Source: Rhabdophis nuchalis (Eukaryota > Chordata > Lepidosauria > Squamata > Natricidae). From it: a stretch of DNA of 64,000 nt. Each line of letters starts with the position of its first letter. The stretch's first letter is position 1. The stretch covers positions 12,150,574 to 12,214,573 of the forward strand of contig CM077658.1 in NCBI GenBank assembly GCA_039707465.1, given 5' to 3'. The notes under the pieces are model-generated. The model did no database searches and had not been told where the DNA came from. It saw nothing but the letters and a program-made list of their open reading frames with translations. Positions 35,179 through 46,415 of the stretch are shown in pieces. The translations under genes and the position numbers were made by a program.

Positions 35179-35570
35179 TGTCAGGGCTCACTTCTTTGAA
35201 TACTCAAGAAAGACCACACTTAAACATAGTTTGGAATGAATAAGGCTACTTTTACTGAATACAGAAGATCAGCGAACCAAGGTGAAGCAGGAAGTAACTA
35301 GTTTAGGCGCGAAGCGTATATATTAAAGCTTAAGCCCACCCCAATAACCCAAGCCCCTTCACAGCAGTGTCCAATGCATTTTCTTCCAGGACATCAGGTG
35401 GGCCTTACGTCCCACGCCATCATCAGAATGGAATGTGATACCGTTAGGTTAGAGATAACACCGGCCTGTACCATCTTCCACCAGCACTCATAGTTAACCC
35501 TGTAATCCCTCCCTCCCCATTTCCATGGCAGCCGAGCAGCAACATAGCGAAGGCAAAGCGAAGGCTGACA
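35179..35570 (-). mobile_element. Solo LTR of an LTR retroelement
   Basis: 392 bp with inverted ends TGTCAG…CTGACA and a perfect 5-bp target duplication GCCAT (35174-35178, 35571-35575), inserted into Bov-B. On the minus strand a TATA-like TTTAATATATACG near 35315 suggests that U3-R-U5 reads in that direction. No internal region, primer-binding site or second LTR is present, so it probably arose by LTR-LTR recombination. The 5-bp duplication fits Gypsy-type or many retroviral families; which one cannot be decided here. Confidence 0.85.
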
Positions 35571-35935
35571 GCCATCCCCTTCTTCTTTTGCCCTCAATCT
35601 TTCCCAGCATGAGGCTCTTCTCCAGGGAGTCCTTCCTTCTCATTAGGTGGCCAAAGTATTTGAATTGCATCTTCAGGATCTGGCCTTTTAAAGAGCAGTC
35701 AGGGTTGATCTCCTCTAGAACTGACCGTGTTGATTGCCTTACATTCCAAAGGACTTGTAGGAGTTTTCTTCAGCACCGTAGTTCAAAGACGCCAATTCTT
35801 TGGCGCTCAGCCTTTCTTCGGGTCCAACTTTCACAGCCATCCATTGCAACTGGGAAAAACATAGCCTTGACTATACGCACTTTTGTTGGCAGGGTGATGT
35901 CTCTGCTTTTTAGTATGCTGTCTAAATTTGCCATG
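35571..35935 (-). mobile_element. Bov-B (RTE) LINE, part 2 of nest
   Basis: Minus-strand Bov-B ORF2 C-terminal coding region, aligned by eye with 53620-53850. It contains AGAAGGAAGGACTCCCTGGA, AGCGCCAAAGAATTGGCG and AAAGTGCGTATAGTCAAGGC. The upstream end at about 35935 is truncated. Confidence 0.85.
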
Positions 35936-36144
35936 CATGTACTTATTTATTAAAATGATTTGTACAGTTGATCATCTCAGCAATAGTTGGGTATCATGCA
36001 AAGATTCAAACCTCCATAACAATAAGTAACCCATGATGCCATGGCTAAAACAATAACTCCCAAAACAATAAACCACATCCTCAGGATAACTCATCTAACT
36101 TTATTTGTCCAAATACCCAAGGAACAGCTAGATCTTCTATTCCT

Positions 36145-38360
36145 TCTATCTAAAAGTCCCCATGGGAGGTTAGGCTAGGCCGGCTTGTTGAAACAAATAT
36201 GTCTTAAGACATTGGCGGAAGAGGCGGAGGTCGGTGATGGTATGTAATTCAGGGGGTAGGTCATTCCAGAGGGCTGGCCCCGCCACAGAGAAGGCTCTCC
36301 CCCTGGGTGTCGCCAGTCGGCATTGTCCGGCCGACGGCACCCTGAGGAGGCCCTCTCTGTGGGAGCGTATCGGTCTAAGGGATGTATGGGGCAGGAGGCG
36401 GTCTCGCATATAACTAGGCCCCGAGCCATGGAGCGCTTTAAAGATGGTTGTCAAAACCTTGAAGCGCACTCGAAAGGCCACAGGAAGCCAATGCAGCTCG
36501 CGCAGGATCGGTGTTATGTGGGAGCACCTAGTGGCTCCCATAATCACCTGCACGGCTGCGTTTTGGACTAGCTGTAGCTTTCGAGTGCACCTCAAGGGAA
36601 GCCCCATGTAGAGAGCATTACAATAGTCGAGTCGGGACGTCACGAGAGCTTGAGTGACTGTGTGAAGGGCAACCCGGTCCAGTAAGGGGCGCAATTGGCG
36701 CATCAGGCGTACCTGATGAAACGCCCCCCTGGCCACGGCTGCCACATGGTCCTTCATGGACAGCTGGGAATCCAGGAGGACACCCAAATTGCGCGCCCTC
36801 TCCACGGGGGCCAGTGTTTCGCCCCCAATGGCCAGAGTTGGAATAATCTGGCTGAACCGGGGTGCCGGAAACCACAGCCACTCAGTCTTGGCAGGGTTGA
36901 GCTTGAGTTTGTTACCACCCATCCAGATCCGTACGGCTTCCAGACACCGGGACAGCACTTCAGCGGCATCGTTGGGGTGGTTTGGGGTGGATATGTACAA
37001 CTGAGTGTCATCAGCGTACAGATGGTATTCCACCCCAAAACCACGGATGATCTCACCCAGCGGCTTCATATATGTGTTGAAAAGGAGGGGCGAGAGGACC
37101 GGCCCCTGAGGGACCCCACATAGGAGAGGCCTCGAGGTCGACCTCTGCCCTCCCGTCAACACATATTGCGACCGACCAGAGAGGTAGGACGAGAACCACT
37201 GCAGAACGGTGCCTCCCAGCCCCAACCCCCCCAGTCGGTGCAATAGGATACCATGGTCGATGGTATCAAAAGCCGCCGAGAGGTCTAATAGGACTAGGAT
37301 AGAGGAATAACCTCTATCCCGCGCCCTCCAGAGATCATCAACCAACACGACCAATGCCGTCTCGGTGCTGTGACCGGGTCGGAAGCCGGACTGGCGCGGG
37401 TCTAGATAATCAACTTCCTCCAGGTGTCGCGGAAACTGTTGGGCTACCACACTCTCAACAACCTTCACTAAAAAGTGAAGGTTGGAGACCGGACGATAGT
37501 TCTCTAATAAAGCTGGGTCCAGGGACAGCTTCTTGAGGAGGGGCCTCACTACCGCCTCTTTCAAGACGGCAGGTAAGGACCCCTCACTCAAAGATGCGTT
37601 GACAATGCCCTGGAGCCAGCCTCGTGTCGTCTCCCAGGATGCCAGTACAAGCCAGGAGGGACACGGATCCAATAAACATGTGGTCGCCCTAAGCTTCCTT
37701 GACAACCTGTCCATATCCTCGGTGGTAACAAAGTCAAACTCCTCCCAAGAAGGAACCTCAAGACTAGTCTCGGACAGTCCCACAGGACCACTGTCGATGG
37801 AGGGTAGCTCATTCCGAATCCGAGTGATTTTCTCCTGCAGATAAATCCCAAATTCCTCTACTCGCCCTTGCAGAGGGGCTTCCCGCGGCCTCTGGTGGAG
37901 GAGGGAGCGGGTCACCCCAAACAGGGCGGCAGGGCGGTTATCTGCGGATGCAATAAGGGTGGCACAATACTCACGTTTGGCCACTCTTATCGCCACTAAA
38001 TAAGCCCTAATATGGGTTCTCACTAGTGTTCGGTCGGCTTCGGAGCGAGAGGATCTCCATCTGCTCTCTAGGCGTCTCTTGTGGCGTTTCATCCCCCGAA
38101 GCTCCTCAGTGAACCAAGGAGCCTGGGTGATTCGTCGCCGCAAGAGAGGCCGCAAGGGCGCGACTCGGTCCAAGGCCCCCGTGGCCGCACTTAACCATGC
38201 GGCCACTAGGTCCTCAGTCGAGTCACGGGGCAGGGTCACAGGAATTGGCCCAAGCTCCCTCTGGAACCTTACCGGGTCCATCAGAAGCCTGGGGCGGAAC
38301 CATATAGGAGTGTCCGGTTCCGCCTCCCCGCGGTGGGGTGTAGCGATTGGAAAGTCCAGC
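36145..38360 (-). mobile_element. L2-clade LINE, truncated at both ends
   Basis: 2.2 kb on the minus strand. The 5' break lies near the end of the endonuclease domain. The 3' side stops at CTAAAAGTCCCCATGGGAGG, just after the stop codon, so the usual 3' UTR and tail are missing. Other copies keep that UTR, so here it was lost after insertion. Confidence 0.9.
36170..38281 (-). CDS. L2-clade LINE reverse transcriptase ORF (5'-truncated)
   Basis: A 703-codon frame with no stop, starting at the Met of MDPVRFQRELGP; the open frame extends further upstream into the endonuclease end. RT motifs: LENYRPVSNL, FRPGHSTETALV, LDLSAAFDTIDH, GVPQGP near residue 390 and catalytic YADD 422-425. The usual Ser of GVPQGS is Pro here. 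The C-terminal block ends LKTYLFQQAGLA. Closely related to, but a different subfamily from, the ORF at 471-3641 (which ends HLFRLAGLE). Lacking endonuclease and 3' UTR, it cannot be autonomous. Confidence 0.9.
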   Translation of the reverse strand: MDPVRFQRELGPIPVTLPRDSTEDLVAAWLSAATGALDRVAPLRPLLRRRITQAPWFTEELRGMKRHKRRLESRWRSSRSEADRTLVRTHIRAYLVAIRVAKREYCATLIASADNRPAALFGVTRSLLHQRPREAPLQGRVEEFGIYLQEKITRIRNELPSIDSGPVGLSETSLEVPSWEEFDFVTTEDMDRLSRKLRATTCLLDPCPSWLVLASWETTRGWLQGIVNASLSEGSLPAVLKEAVVRPLLKKLSLDPALLENYRPVSNLHFLVKVVESVVAQQFPRHLEEVDYLDPRQSGFRPGHSTETALVVLVDDLWRARDRGYSSILVLLDLSAAFDTIDHGILLHRLGGLGLGGTVLQWFSSYLSGRSQYVLTGGQRSTSRPLLCGVPQGPVLSPLLFNTYMKPLGEIIRGFGVEYHLYADDTQLYISTPNHPNDAAEVLSRCLEAVRIWMGGNKLKLNPAKTEWLWFPAPRFSQIIPTLAIGGETLAPVERARNLGVLLDSQLSMKDHVAAVARGAFHQVRLMRQLRPLLDRVALHTVTQALVTSRLDYCNALYMGLPLRCTRKLQLVQNAAVQVIMGATRCSHITPILRELHWLPVAFRVRFKVLTTIFKALHGSGPSYMRDRLLPHTSLRPIRSHREGLLRVPSAGQCRLATPRGRAFSVAGPALWNDLPPELHTITDLRLFRQCLKTYLFQQAGLA

Positions 38361-38981
38361 CTTATGAAAAGCTAGCAGTGTTGATGAAGGTACCGTTCCA
38401 AGGAACAGATGCAGCTACATAGAAACACCATTCCAGCATCCAAAAACACATCATTGTTTGATGAAAGGAGCTCATAGTGTCCAGCTCTCCTTGCTGGACC
38501 TGGTGGAATGGGATGAAACTATGGGCAATTAGTGATTCCTCCACAAATATCCTTGTCCGATGGCATATAGGATGCAAATATGGAGATAACATGAACATAA
38601 TAATTGGTTTCCTTCGTCACATCATCCATACCTATTTATTTCATTTCATTCATTTAAATGCTTTTCACCAGAGTCTCAAAGGATTTTGTGAAAAGGTGAA
38701 GCAACTCTGCTCTACAATTTCTGCTTCACCAAATTGAATGAGACTCAGTAAAGAATTCAGGAAAATATCTTGCACAACAAACTAAATAATAAAATTGTTG
38801 CTGATTTTGATGGGCTTGCATTTCATGGAACACCATAATTGTACTTCAGTTGTCTTATAGTGATCATTACGTTCTGCTGTATGGTGGGGGGTTTTTTGGT
38901 TGTTGTTTTTGGTTAAAAACAATCTGTTTCCATCCAGCTATGTGTGACCAAAGTTTTTGGTCTTATTTTTAAAGACGTAAG

Positions 38982-39250
38982 CAGGGGTGGGCTGCTGCCG
39001 GCTCGCACAGGTTTGGGAGAACCTCTAGCTAAGAATCAGCCCAGTTCGGAGAACCTGCAAATCTCACCCACGGCTGGCCCTGCCCACCCTGCCCCTCCCA
39101 GGAGTCCCCATGCAGCCTGCTTTGGATGCTAAGTAAGTACAGGGCCCACATGGAGGCTCAGGGAGGGTGAAAAACAGGCCATCCAGAGCCCAAGGAAAAC
39201 CGTTTTCACCCTCCCAGAGTCACGAGGAAAGCCTCCCGAGCACGGGAAAG

Positions 39251-39283
<33 letters not shown>

Positions 39284-39398
39284 TTCTGCTGGGCCACGCC
39301 AACTAGGCCACGCCAACTAGGCCACGCCCATCATGGCCCTGCCCACCCAGCAACTGGGCAGAGAACCCATTGCTTAATTTTTTTGAAGGCCATCCCTG
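38982..39398. mobile_element. hAT-type nonautonomous element
   Basis: Ends CAGGGGTGGGCTGCTGCCGG and, complemented, CAGGGATGGCCTTCAAAA. Possible 8-bp duplication GACGTAAG/ACCATAAG, 5 of 8 matching. It is GC-rich, with a (CA)n run at 39254-39283 and three direct copies of GGCCACGCC at about 39292-39330. No transposase. Confidence 0.65.
39254..39283. repeat. (CA)n microsatellite
   Basis: About 14 CA units within the hAT element. Confidence 0.95.
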
Positions 39399-39423
39399 AC
39401 CATAAGTTTTTTAAAAAAAGAAG

Positions 39424-40013
39424 GTTTACATTTACATTTACATTTTATTAGATTTCTATCCCGCCCTATCTCCCGAATGGGACCCAGGGCGGCGCACAGG
39501 AATTTAAAGATCTAAAAATACAGACAATGCAAAATTGTACAAAAGTTAAAACTAAAATTAAACAATTTAGCCCGTGCTAAAAACAATTAATCTAAAAACC
39601 CAACTTTAAAAATAGAAAGCCTTAAAAATCCAGTGTTAAAATCTAACCCAAAATATAGGCATACACTAACTCTAAGCAAGGCCAGCGAGATGGAACAAGT
39701 GCGTTTTTAATGAGCGGCGGAAAAGGCGAAGGTCCGTGATGGTACGAAGTTTGGGGGGTAGGTCATTCCAGACGGTTGGACCCGCCACAGAGAAGGCTCT
39801 TCCCCTGGGCGTCGCCAGCCGGCATTGACCAGCTGATGGCACCCTGAGGAGGCCCACTCTGTGGGGGCGGACCGGTCGAAGGGAGGTATGTGGTAGGAGA
39901 CGGTCCTGCAAATAACTAGGCCCTATGCCATGGAGCGTCTTAAAGATGGTCACCAACACCTTGAAGCGCACCCAAAAGGCCACCGGCAGCCAGTGCAACT
40001 CGCGCAGTGTCTT
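39424..40013 (-). mobile_element. L2-clade LINE 3' fragment
   Basis: Minus-strand ORF2 C-terminus (LRELHWLPVAFWVRFKVL to LKTHLFHLAGLA; about 115 codons) plus a 3' UTR with CCTGTGCGCCGCCCTGGGTC. The tail is the hexanucleotide (AATGTA)n at 39424-39441. Confidence 0.9.
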
Positions 40014-40614
40014 AAACCCATGAAGAATGCCTTTCCTTCTGGTTGACAAAGCAGCCTGATCTTACAGCTTTTCAATATGTTGCAAACCTTGACGGTGCTC
40101 GGTTGTCCCCCATCGTTCATTGAAATAGTTTACCGTAAAGCTCAACCCTAGAACTGTAATTAAATAGCATCTCATTCAAAATAAGCAACCAGGTTGAGAG
40201 GACTCTGCCTGAAACAAAGAACAGCCCCTATTTTGCCCATTCGTCTTATAAATAAAAATTAATTTCCCTGCTCGCTAGTCATCTATCACTTCTACTGTGA
40301 CCTTGGGGCCTGACTTTATTGTACCGGGTAGATGCAGGATTCTGATACAGTAGCAAACAGATAATTTCTTGAGAAAGAGAAAATGAGCTCTTCACCTTCT
40401 GCGTGTCTCCTGCCACGCTTTAAAATGTGCTTCGATTTTGTTATAATGATCATTGTCTTCTGCAGCATGTTATAATTGTGCTTCAGATCTTTCAAGCTGT
40501 TCATGGTTGCAAACCTGTTCATTAAATTGACCATATGAGGGGGTTGGGGAACCTTGTTGTTCTAACCTAAGCGCTCAATATTACATGAAAATCTCTCTTT
40601 CTCAAAAAAAACAA

Positions 40615-41406
40615 AACATAGCAAGGCTTAATGATGAAATGAAATTCAATGGTGAAAAAAGTCAGGTTCTACATTTAGGCAAGAAAAACGAAATGCACAG
40701 GTACAGTATAGGTGGCCCCTTGCTCAATAGTAGTAACTGTGAGAGGGATCTTGGAATCCTAGTAGACAACCAGTTAATTATGAGCCAACAGTGTGCAGCA
40801 GCTGCCAAAAAAAGCCAACACAGTTTTAGACTGCATAAATAGAGGGATAGAATCAAGGTCATGTGAAGTGTTAATACCATTTTATAATGCCTTGGTAAGG
40901 CCACACTTGGAATACAGCATCCAGTTTTGGTCACCATGATGTAAAAAAGATGTGAAGACTCTAGAAAGAGTGCAGAGAAGAGCAACCAAGATGATTAGGG
41001 GACTGGAGGCTAAAACATACGAAGAACGGTTGCAGGAACTGGGTATGTCTAGTTTAATGAAAAGGACTAGAGGAGATATGATAGCAGTGTTCTGATATCT
41101 CAGGGGCTGGCACAAAGAAAAAGGAGTCAACCTATTCTCCAAAGTACCTGAGGGTAGAACAAGAAGCAAGGGATGGAAACTAATCAAGGAGAGAAGCAAC
41201 TTAGAACTGAGGAGAAATTTCCTGACAGTGAGAACAATTAATCAGTGGAACAACTTGCCTCCTGAAGTTGTAAATGCTCCAACACTGGAAGTTTTTAAGA
41301 AGATGTTGGATAACCATTTGTCTGAAATTATGTAGGGTTTCCTGCCTACTCAGGGGGTAGGACTAGAAGACCTCCAAGGTCCCATCCAATTCTGTTATTC
41401 TATTCT
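40615..41406 (+). mobile_element. CR1 LINE 3' fragment
   Basis: CR1 ORF2 region from MKFNGEKSQVLHLGKKNE through RDLGILVDNQL, with frameshifts after 40800, to the 3' UTR (CAGGGGGTAGGACTAGAAGA) and an ATTCT-type tail. More diverged than the 17550 copy, so older. Confidence 0.85.
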
Positions 41407-42261
41407 TAATGTAGATTTTCATACAAAGGACTTAAGCTATTTACTCACAATCATCCCTTTGAATCTAAGAGGGAGATTTTTATGGAACAAAGTTTAATTG
41501 ACGTCCCAAAAGATTATGGTATTTTATATTTTATTTCTTTTAGAACCGATCCACCCCTATTTATTTCCGTGATGAAAATGGTTGGGAATCCAGAAACAGT
41601 GCCTGTCACTAACCAAAATGATGAATCCCAGTTCGCTGGTTCTCTGCTTCCTCCTCACCGAAGTGATGTCTTGTGCATTTGTGTGCAGCTGTTGAGTTTT
41701 CCTCATTTTGTGAGATAAACAAACCCTTTGGAGTATTGTCTGGAGTTTGAACTGCCTCGGTGCTGGCTAGGTAGAATGTAAAGATTTGAAAGAAACTTCT
41801 ATAGGTTTGCAAATTCGGATGGTACAGAAATGCAGGGTGAAATACTTCCCTTCCCTGACAGAGGAACCTCAAAAGAAGGCAGGAGTTTCATTCATCACAC
41901 TCAGCCTCCACAGTAAATGCTACAGGTGGGCTTTTATCTTTGGCAGATGTCCTCTCCCAGGAATATTGTAACAGGTGTTGTTGGCTAGCAAAAGGCGAAT
42001 GTTTTTACAGAAATAGAAGGAAACAACACTCAATGGCTGTGCAACTGTTCAACAGCCCATGAAAAGGAGTCACTACTACAGATGGTTTATTTATGATGGT
42101 ACTGGCAAGCTCCCAATTAGACTTCTTATCCAATTTGTGGCCATTCCCAAGGGCTCAGACCAAAGGAAAAATTAGAATACATTAAGTGTCATTTTCTCTT
42201 AAGTATTATCTTAGGTATTTGCAAAGTCAGCCTTAGCATTTAATAGAAGAAAGTACTAAAT

Positions 42262-42345
42262 AGTGTGTGTGTGGAAGGGTGTGTGTGTGTAGAAACAGCA
42301 GTAACTCACCAGTTATTGCTTCTAGGGTCTCTCTCTCTCTCTCTC
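42262..42345. repeat. (GT)n and (TC)n simple repeats
   Basis: Short GT runs at 42263-42290 and a TC run at 42332-42347, separated by unique sequence. Confidence 0.85.
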
Positions 42346-42431
42346 TTCCATCCATCCCTCCATTTTTATGACTTTGAAAATGGAGACTCTTTTATCCCTC
42401 AATGTTTCTTACGTCTCCTAAGCTAGTCTAG

Positions 42432-43039
42432 AGGGACGCGATGGCTCAGTAGCTAAGACGCTGAGCTTGTCGATCAGAAAGGTTGGCAGTTTGGCGGTTC
42501 AAATCCCTAACGCCACTTAGCAGAGTGAGCTCCTGTTACTTGTCCCAGCTTCTGGCAACCTAGCAGTTCGAAAGCATGCAAAAATGAAGCAGAAAAATAG
42601 GAAGCACCTTTGGTGGGAAGCTAACTTTTCATTTTATTTATTTATTTATTTTATTCAATTTATATCCCGCCCTTCTCCAAAAGGACCTAGGGCGGCGCAC
42701 AGGAATTTAAAAACAGCATACAAAGATATTAAATGACAACCTGCGCTAAAACCAATTAAAATCCCCCAATTAAAACTATCTAAAATTCGTCGCAGTAGAG
42801 GCTATCCTAGGCCGGCTTGGTGAAATAGGTGTGTTTTTAAACACTGGCGGAAGAGGCGGAGGTCGGTGATGGTGCGGAGTTCATGTTCCATGCACCTTCA
42901 GCATTTATTCATGCTGGCCACATGACCATGGAGACATCTTTGGACAGCACTGGCTTTTCGGCTTTGAAACTGAGATGAACACTGCCCCCTAGAGTTTGGA
43001 ACGACTAGCAAATATATGTGAGGGGAACCTTTACCTTTA
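42432..43039 (+). mobile_element. Sauria SINE, interrupted by an L2 fragment
   Basis: Full Sauria SINE (head GATGGCTCAGTAGCTAAGAC, B box GGCGGTTCAAATC, tail GGGGAACCTTTACCTTTACC), flanked by a perfect 15-bp duplication CCTAAGCTAGTCTAG at 42417-42431 and 43040-43054. A minus-strand L2 3' fragment occupies 42626-42884. Confidence 0.9.
42626..42884 (-). mobile_element. L2-clade LINE 3' fragment nested in Sauria SINE
   Basis: Short minus-strand L2 end with CCTGTGCGCCGCCCTAGGTC and an (AAAT)n tail at 42632-42652. It disrupts the SINE at GCTAAC / GTTCCATG, so it inserted after the SINE. Confidence 0.85.
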
Positions 43040-43054
43040 CCTAAGCTAGTCTAG

Positions 43055-43310
43055 GACCCTATGGGACATGCAAGAACATTTTCCCCTTTTGTATGACTTT
43101 GGGGTAAGACTGGGGCAACTGAATGGAACTGATGAACATTTACTGGCCAGATGCCCTTCCTGACATCTATGTGGAGTTCGCAGCAGATATTTTCTCTCTG
43201 TGCCATGATTGAGAGAAACATCTGTCACTTCCTAGGATTGAACTCTCAACCCTCCATGTGGAGAGGTGAGCATCTTCACCTTTAGGCCACCATCCTGCTT
43301 GATCAGGCAA
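43055..43310 (-). mobile_element. tRNA-derived SINE (third family), putative
   Basis: On the minus strand there is a tRNA-like head (GGTGGCCTAAAGGTGAAGAT, B-box-like GAGAGTTCAATCC), then AGGAAGGGCATCTGGCCAGT. This looks like a tRNA-derived SINE distinct from the other families. Assignment rests on one copy. Confidence 0.4.
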
Positions 43311-44070
43311 GAACATTACCAATATCAAAATAAGATGCTATTTGGTTTCTGGATATGGAACAGAAGACGATACTACCTTGTTTTCAGAAGCAGTTTGTTT
43401 TTTGTATAGCCTAGGTCACAGACCGACAAGGTGAAGAGGAATAGAAAAAGAAGCTTCTGTGCCTTTGAAAATCAAGTTAAGAGTTTCAGATAATAAAGCT
43501 GAAGTTTGACTATCATGTCCTGAGAAACAAAAATAATTCATTTTTTTGTTCCCCAAATATATTATTTTCCTCTCTTGGTAATCCTAAATAAATCCTCTTC
43601 TCTTTTTGAGGACATGTGTCAAGCTAAGAATGGAAACGTAAGACCCCTTTGGTAATCATTTGGTAATCTGAGCTTTTAAAAGCAGAAGACAATTGGATAC
43701 CCTAAGAGAAAGCTTGAGAACGGATGCTGGTATTGACCAGTTATTTCTGGTCCATCAATACTATAAAAGGCGGGTGATGATTGATCAGAGACTAGATGAC
43801 AAGGGGAAAAGGAAGACATGCATGTAGATCCATTTTTAATTTCAGAGATATTTTAATCCATTATCATGTCAGCATGCAATATGTTTACTTGATGGAGAAA
43901 TGCAATTTGGGTTAGTAGTTTGTGCAGGCATCCTCAAGAAAACGAATTGATTTACCCAATTAGTTGATTTGTGCTCTTAGAAATACTTCAGGCTTTCTTA
44001 AGAAACTACCAGAAAACATAGGTATAGTCCTTGACTTATAACAGTTCATTTAGTGACTGTTCAAAGATGC

Positions 44071-44400
44071 TGTTCTGACCAAGGCTTCCCAAGAGCACGA
44101 AACAAACTCCTTGTCCCAACAAAAACCTCTTTTATTAATCTACTGTGAATTCTGCTCATTCACAGCTGGAAACGTCTTTCTAAGGAGGATTTACAGTCCC
44201 AGACCTTACCTGGCTTGGAAAGCTGCCAGGCCGAGATCCGCAGAACTTGGCAAGGAGTCTCAGAGAGTCGCAAACCAATTAAGTGAACTAATTCTCTCCT
44301 TCAAACTCCACTCCCCTTTGGCTCCTCTTTTACTTCCTCTGTGCGGGGCCATTCATTGTCCACTTCCAAGTCGACCCCTGTTCTTTAGCTGTTCCGTTCC
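44071..44400 (-). mobile_element. LTR fragment, same family as 63349-63919
   Basis: The complement of the 3' ~330 bp of the LTR at the right edge. Shared blocks include CTCCTTGCCAAGTTCTGC and GCTGTGAATGAGCAGAATTC. The terminal TGTTCTGAC at 44071-44079 equals the complemented LTR end. The U3 side is missing and abuts a Sauria SINE fragment. Confidence 0.8.
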
Positions 44401-44490
44401 GTTATGCGGCACTAGGGATTCGAGCCGCTGAACTGCCGACCTTTCTGATCTATAAGCTCAGTGTCTTAGCCACTGAGCCACCATGTCCCA
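44401..44490 (-). mobile_element. Sauria SINE 5' fragment
   Basis: Minus-strand tRNA-like head only (GTGGCTCAGTGGCTAAGACA, B box GCGGCTCGAATCCC). It is joined to the LTR fragment. Confidence 0.85.
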
Positions 44491-45624
44491 TTTCTTCTGG
44501 ACATTGTCATTGATAAATGCAGTATGGTTTTATTCAGCAATTAAAGTGTTCTTTAGGCCTTCTGCAAAGATAAATGTCAAGGCCAGACTGGAGGTGTCAA
44601 TCACCTTCTCCCACGTTTAATAGCATTGTATGGTGGATTGTTACCTTTGGTCCCTCCACCAAAAACAGCATGTCAGAAAATACTTCGTACTGTTTCTAGT
44701 TTAGTCAGTTCAAACAAACTTACAAATAACCTTCCCTATTCCCAATACCCCTCATTTCCCAATAAAGGTATTTACGACAGAATAGGTTTAGATATGTTTA
44801 CTCGAAAGTAAATGCAAACAAACTTTCTTTCAGGCAAACATTTGGACTACAGAACAAATGCAAAGAAACCAAAAGCTTAATAAAAGCTGCCCTTTTATTC
44901 TGCTCACCATGGAAATAGGGAATAAAAAGCAAAAAAATTATAGATAATTAATAGGCTGGTGCATTTCATTACATACTTTTTGAAGGCTACAATCTTATAC
45001 ATTCTTGCTTAAGACCCTAAGCATTTGTTTTCAGCACACAAACAATGGTTACAAATAATTCCTTATATTTATAAAACATATACAAAAGTCTATTGATGGG
45101 GTTTGCTGATGGAAGGGGGTTGTACGATTGTTTAATGTGTGTGTGAAGACTGTGTCTGTATTTGGCAATAGGAAGAGTGTGATTATTTCCCTACATAAAG
45201 GGAATGCAAAAACTATAGGAGTATTAATTTGCCAGCTTCCTGGGAGAATTCTGATCACAAAGGGACAAGAGGGGGACAAAGGACGAAATTTGCAAAGCAC
45301 AGTGTGCTTGTGTTCTGGGTACTTTTGCTGTTCAAATCCCTGAGAAATATACAAATGTGAGAAGTTTTATTGAATGCTGGGTGAATAAGTGCATGGTAGA
45401 ACAAAAAGGTCTGTGCAATTATGGAATGTTTTGCATAAATATGAAATTGAAGTTTGGTTACCAAAAGCAACAAGAACTACATAGGATGGAAGTAAAATAT
45501 TACACTAAATAGAGTACTTAGCGAAGTGTTTCACCTGGAAAGTAAACAAGGATGTAAGATGTCCTATTGGTTGTTTAATGAATATATAGATACAAGTCTA
45601 AGGAATACTTATCTATGCTGACCA

Positions 45625-45860
45625 GGGAGAGCCAGTTTGGTGTTGTTTTTGAGGTATCGGGCTTAACCAGGAGACTGTGATTTCTAGTTCTGACTTAGAC
45701 ACAAAGTCAGCTGGGAGACTCAGACCAGTCATTCTCTGTCAGCCCTAGCAAGGAAGCATTGGAAAACTAATTTTGAAAATATTTGCCAAGAAAATTGTAG
45801 GGATTTTTCAGGGCAATCATCAGGAATTAACACTGAATTGATGGTTCAATCGCTCACCCA
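45625..45860 (+). mobile_element. tRNA-derived SINE (second family)
   Basis: Starts AGAGCCAGTTTGGTGTTG. It has CAGGAGACTGTGATTTCTAG, CAGACCAGTCATTCTCTGTC and TTTGCCAAGAAAATTG, ending CAGGAATTAACACTGAATTG. Parallel to the copy at 11218-11445. Confidence 0.6.
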
Positions 45861-46330
45861 ATACCTGACATTAAAAGTATATTTGTTGGGAACCTGAACA
45901 AATATTATATTGCTTCTCTATATGTAAATCTGTGTTGTTGTCTGAGATTATTATTAAGATCATTATTAAGATAGTTTTATACTTGTGATAAAGGTGGAAA
46001 GTGTTTCTTTTCTTATTCTTTATTATTTTCTTTCTTTTCTATTTCTGTTTTTCCTTTTTTATTCTTTTCTGCATTATTACCTCTTCCTTCTTATCTTTCT
46101 TTGAGCTTGTCTTAGTTTTACTACTGTAATTATAATCTTTAATACAGTTACTATTAAAAATGAATGGATGCCAGATGAAAGTTGCTACTTCATCAGTAAT
46201 TTGACTGTTCTTCATATGCTTATTGGAAAGCTAATTCTTAACAGCAATCATTTTACGTAGGTAGGTCAGTTCCTTTCCTTTCCTCTCCTTCTCTAACTGA
46301 GCTTTATATGAATTTCTTTTAAACCAATGC

Positions 46331-46415
46331 TCTGTCTGTCTGTCTGTCTGTCTGTCTGCCTGCCTACCTACCTACCTACCTACCTACCTACCTACCTACC
46401 TACCTACCTACCTAC

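Noticed and set aside
35525..35953. 142-codon plus-strand open frame
   Set aside because: It is antisense to Bov-B and starts inside the solo LTR; no independent coding signal.
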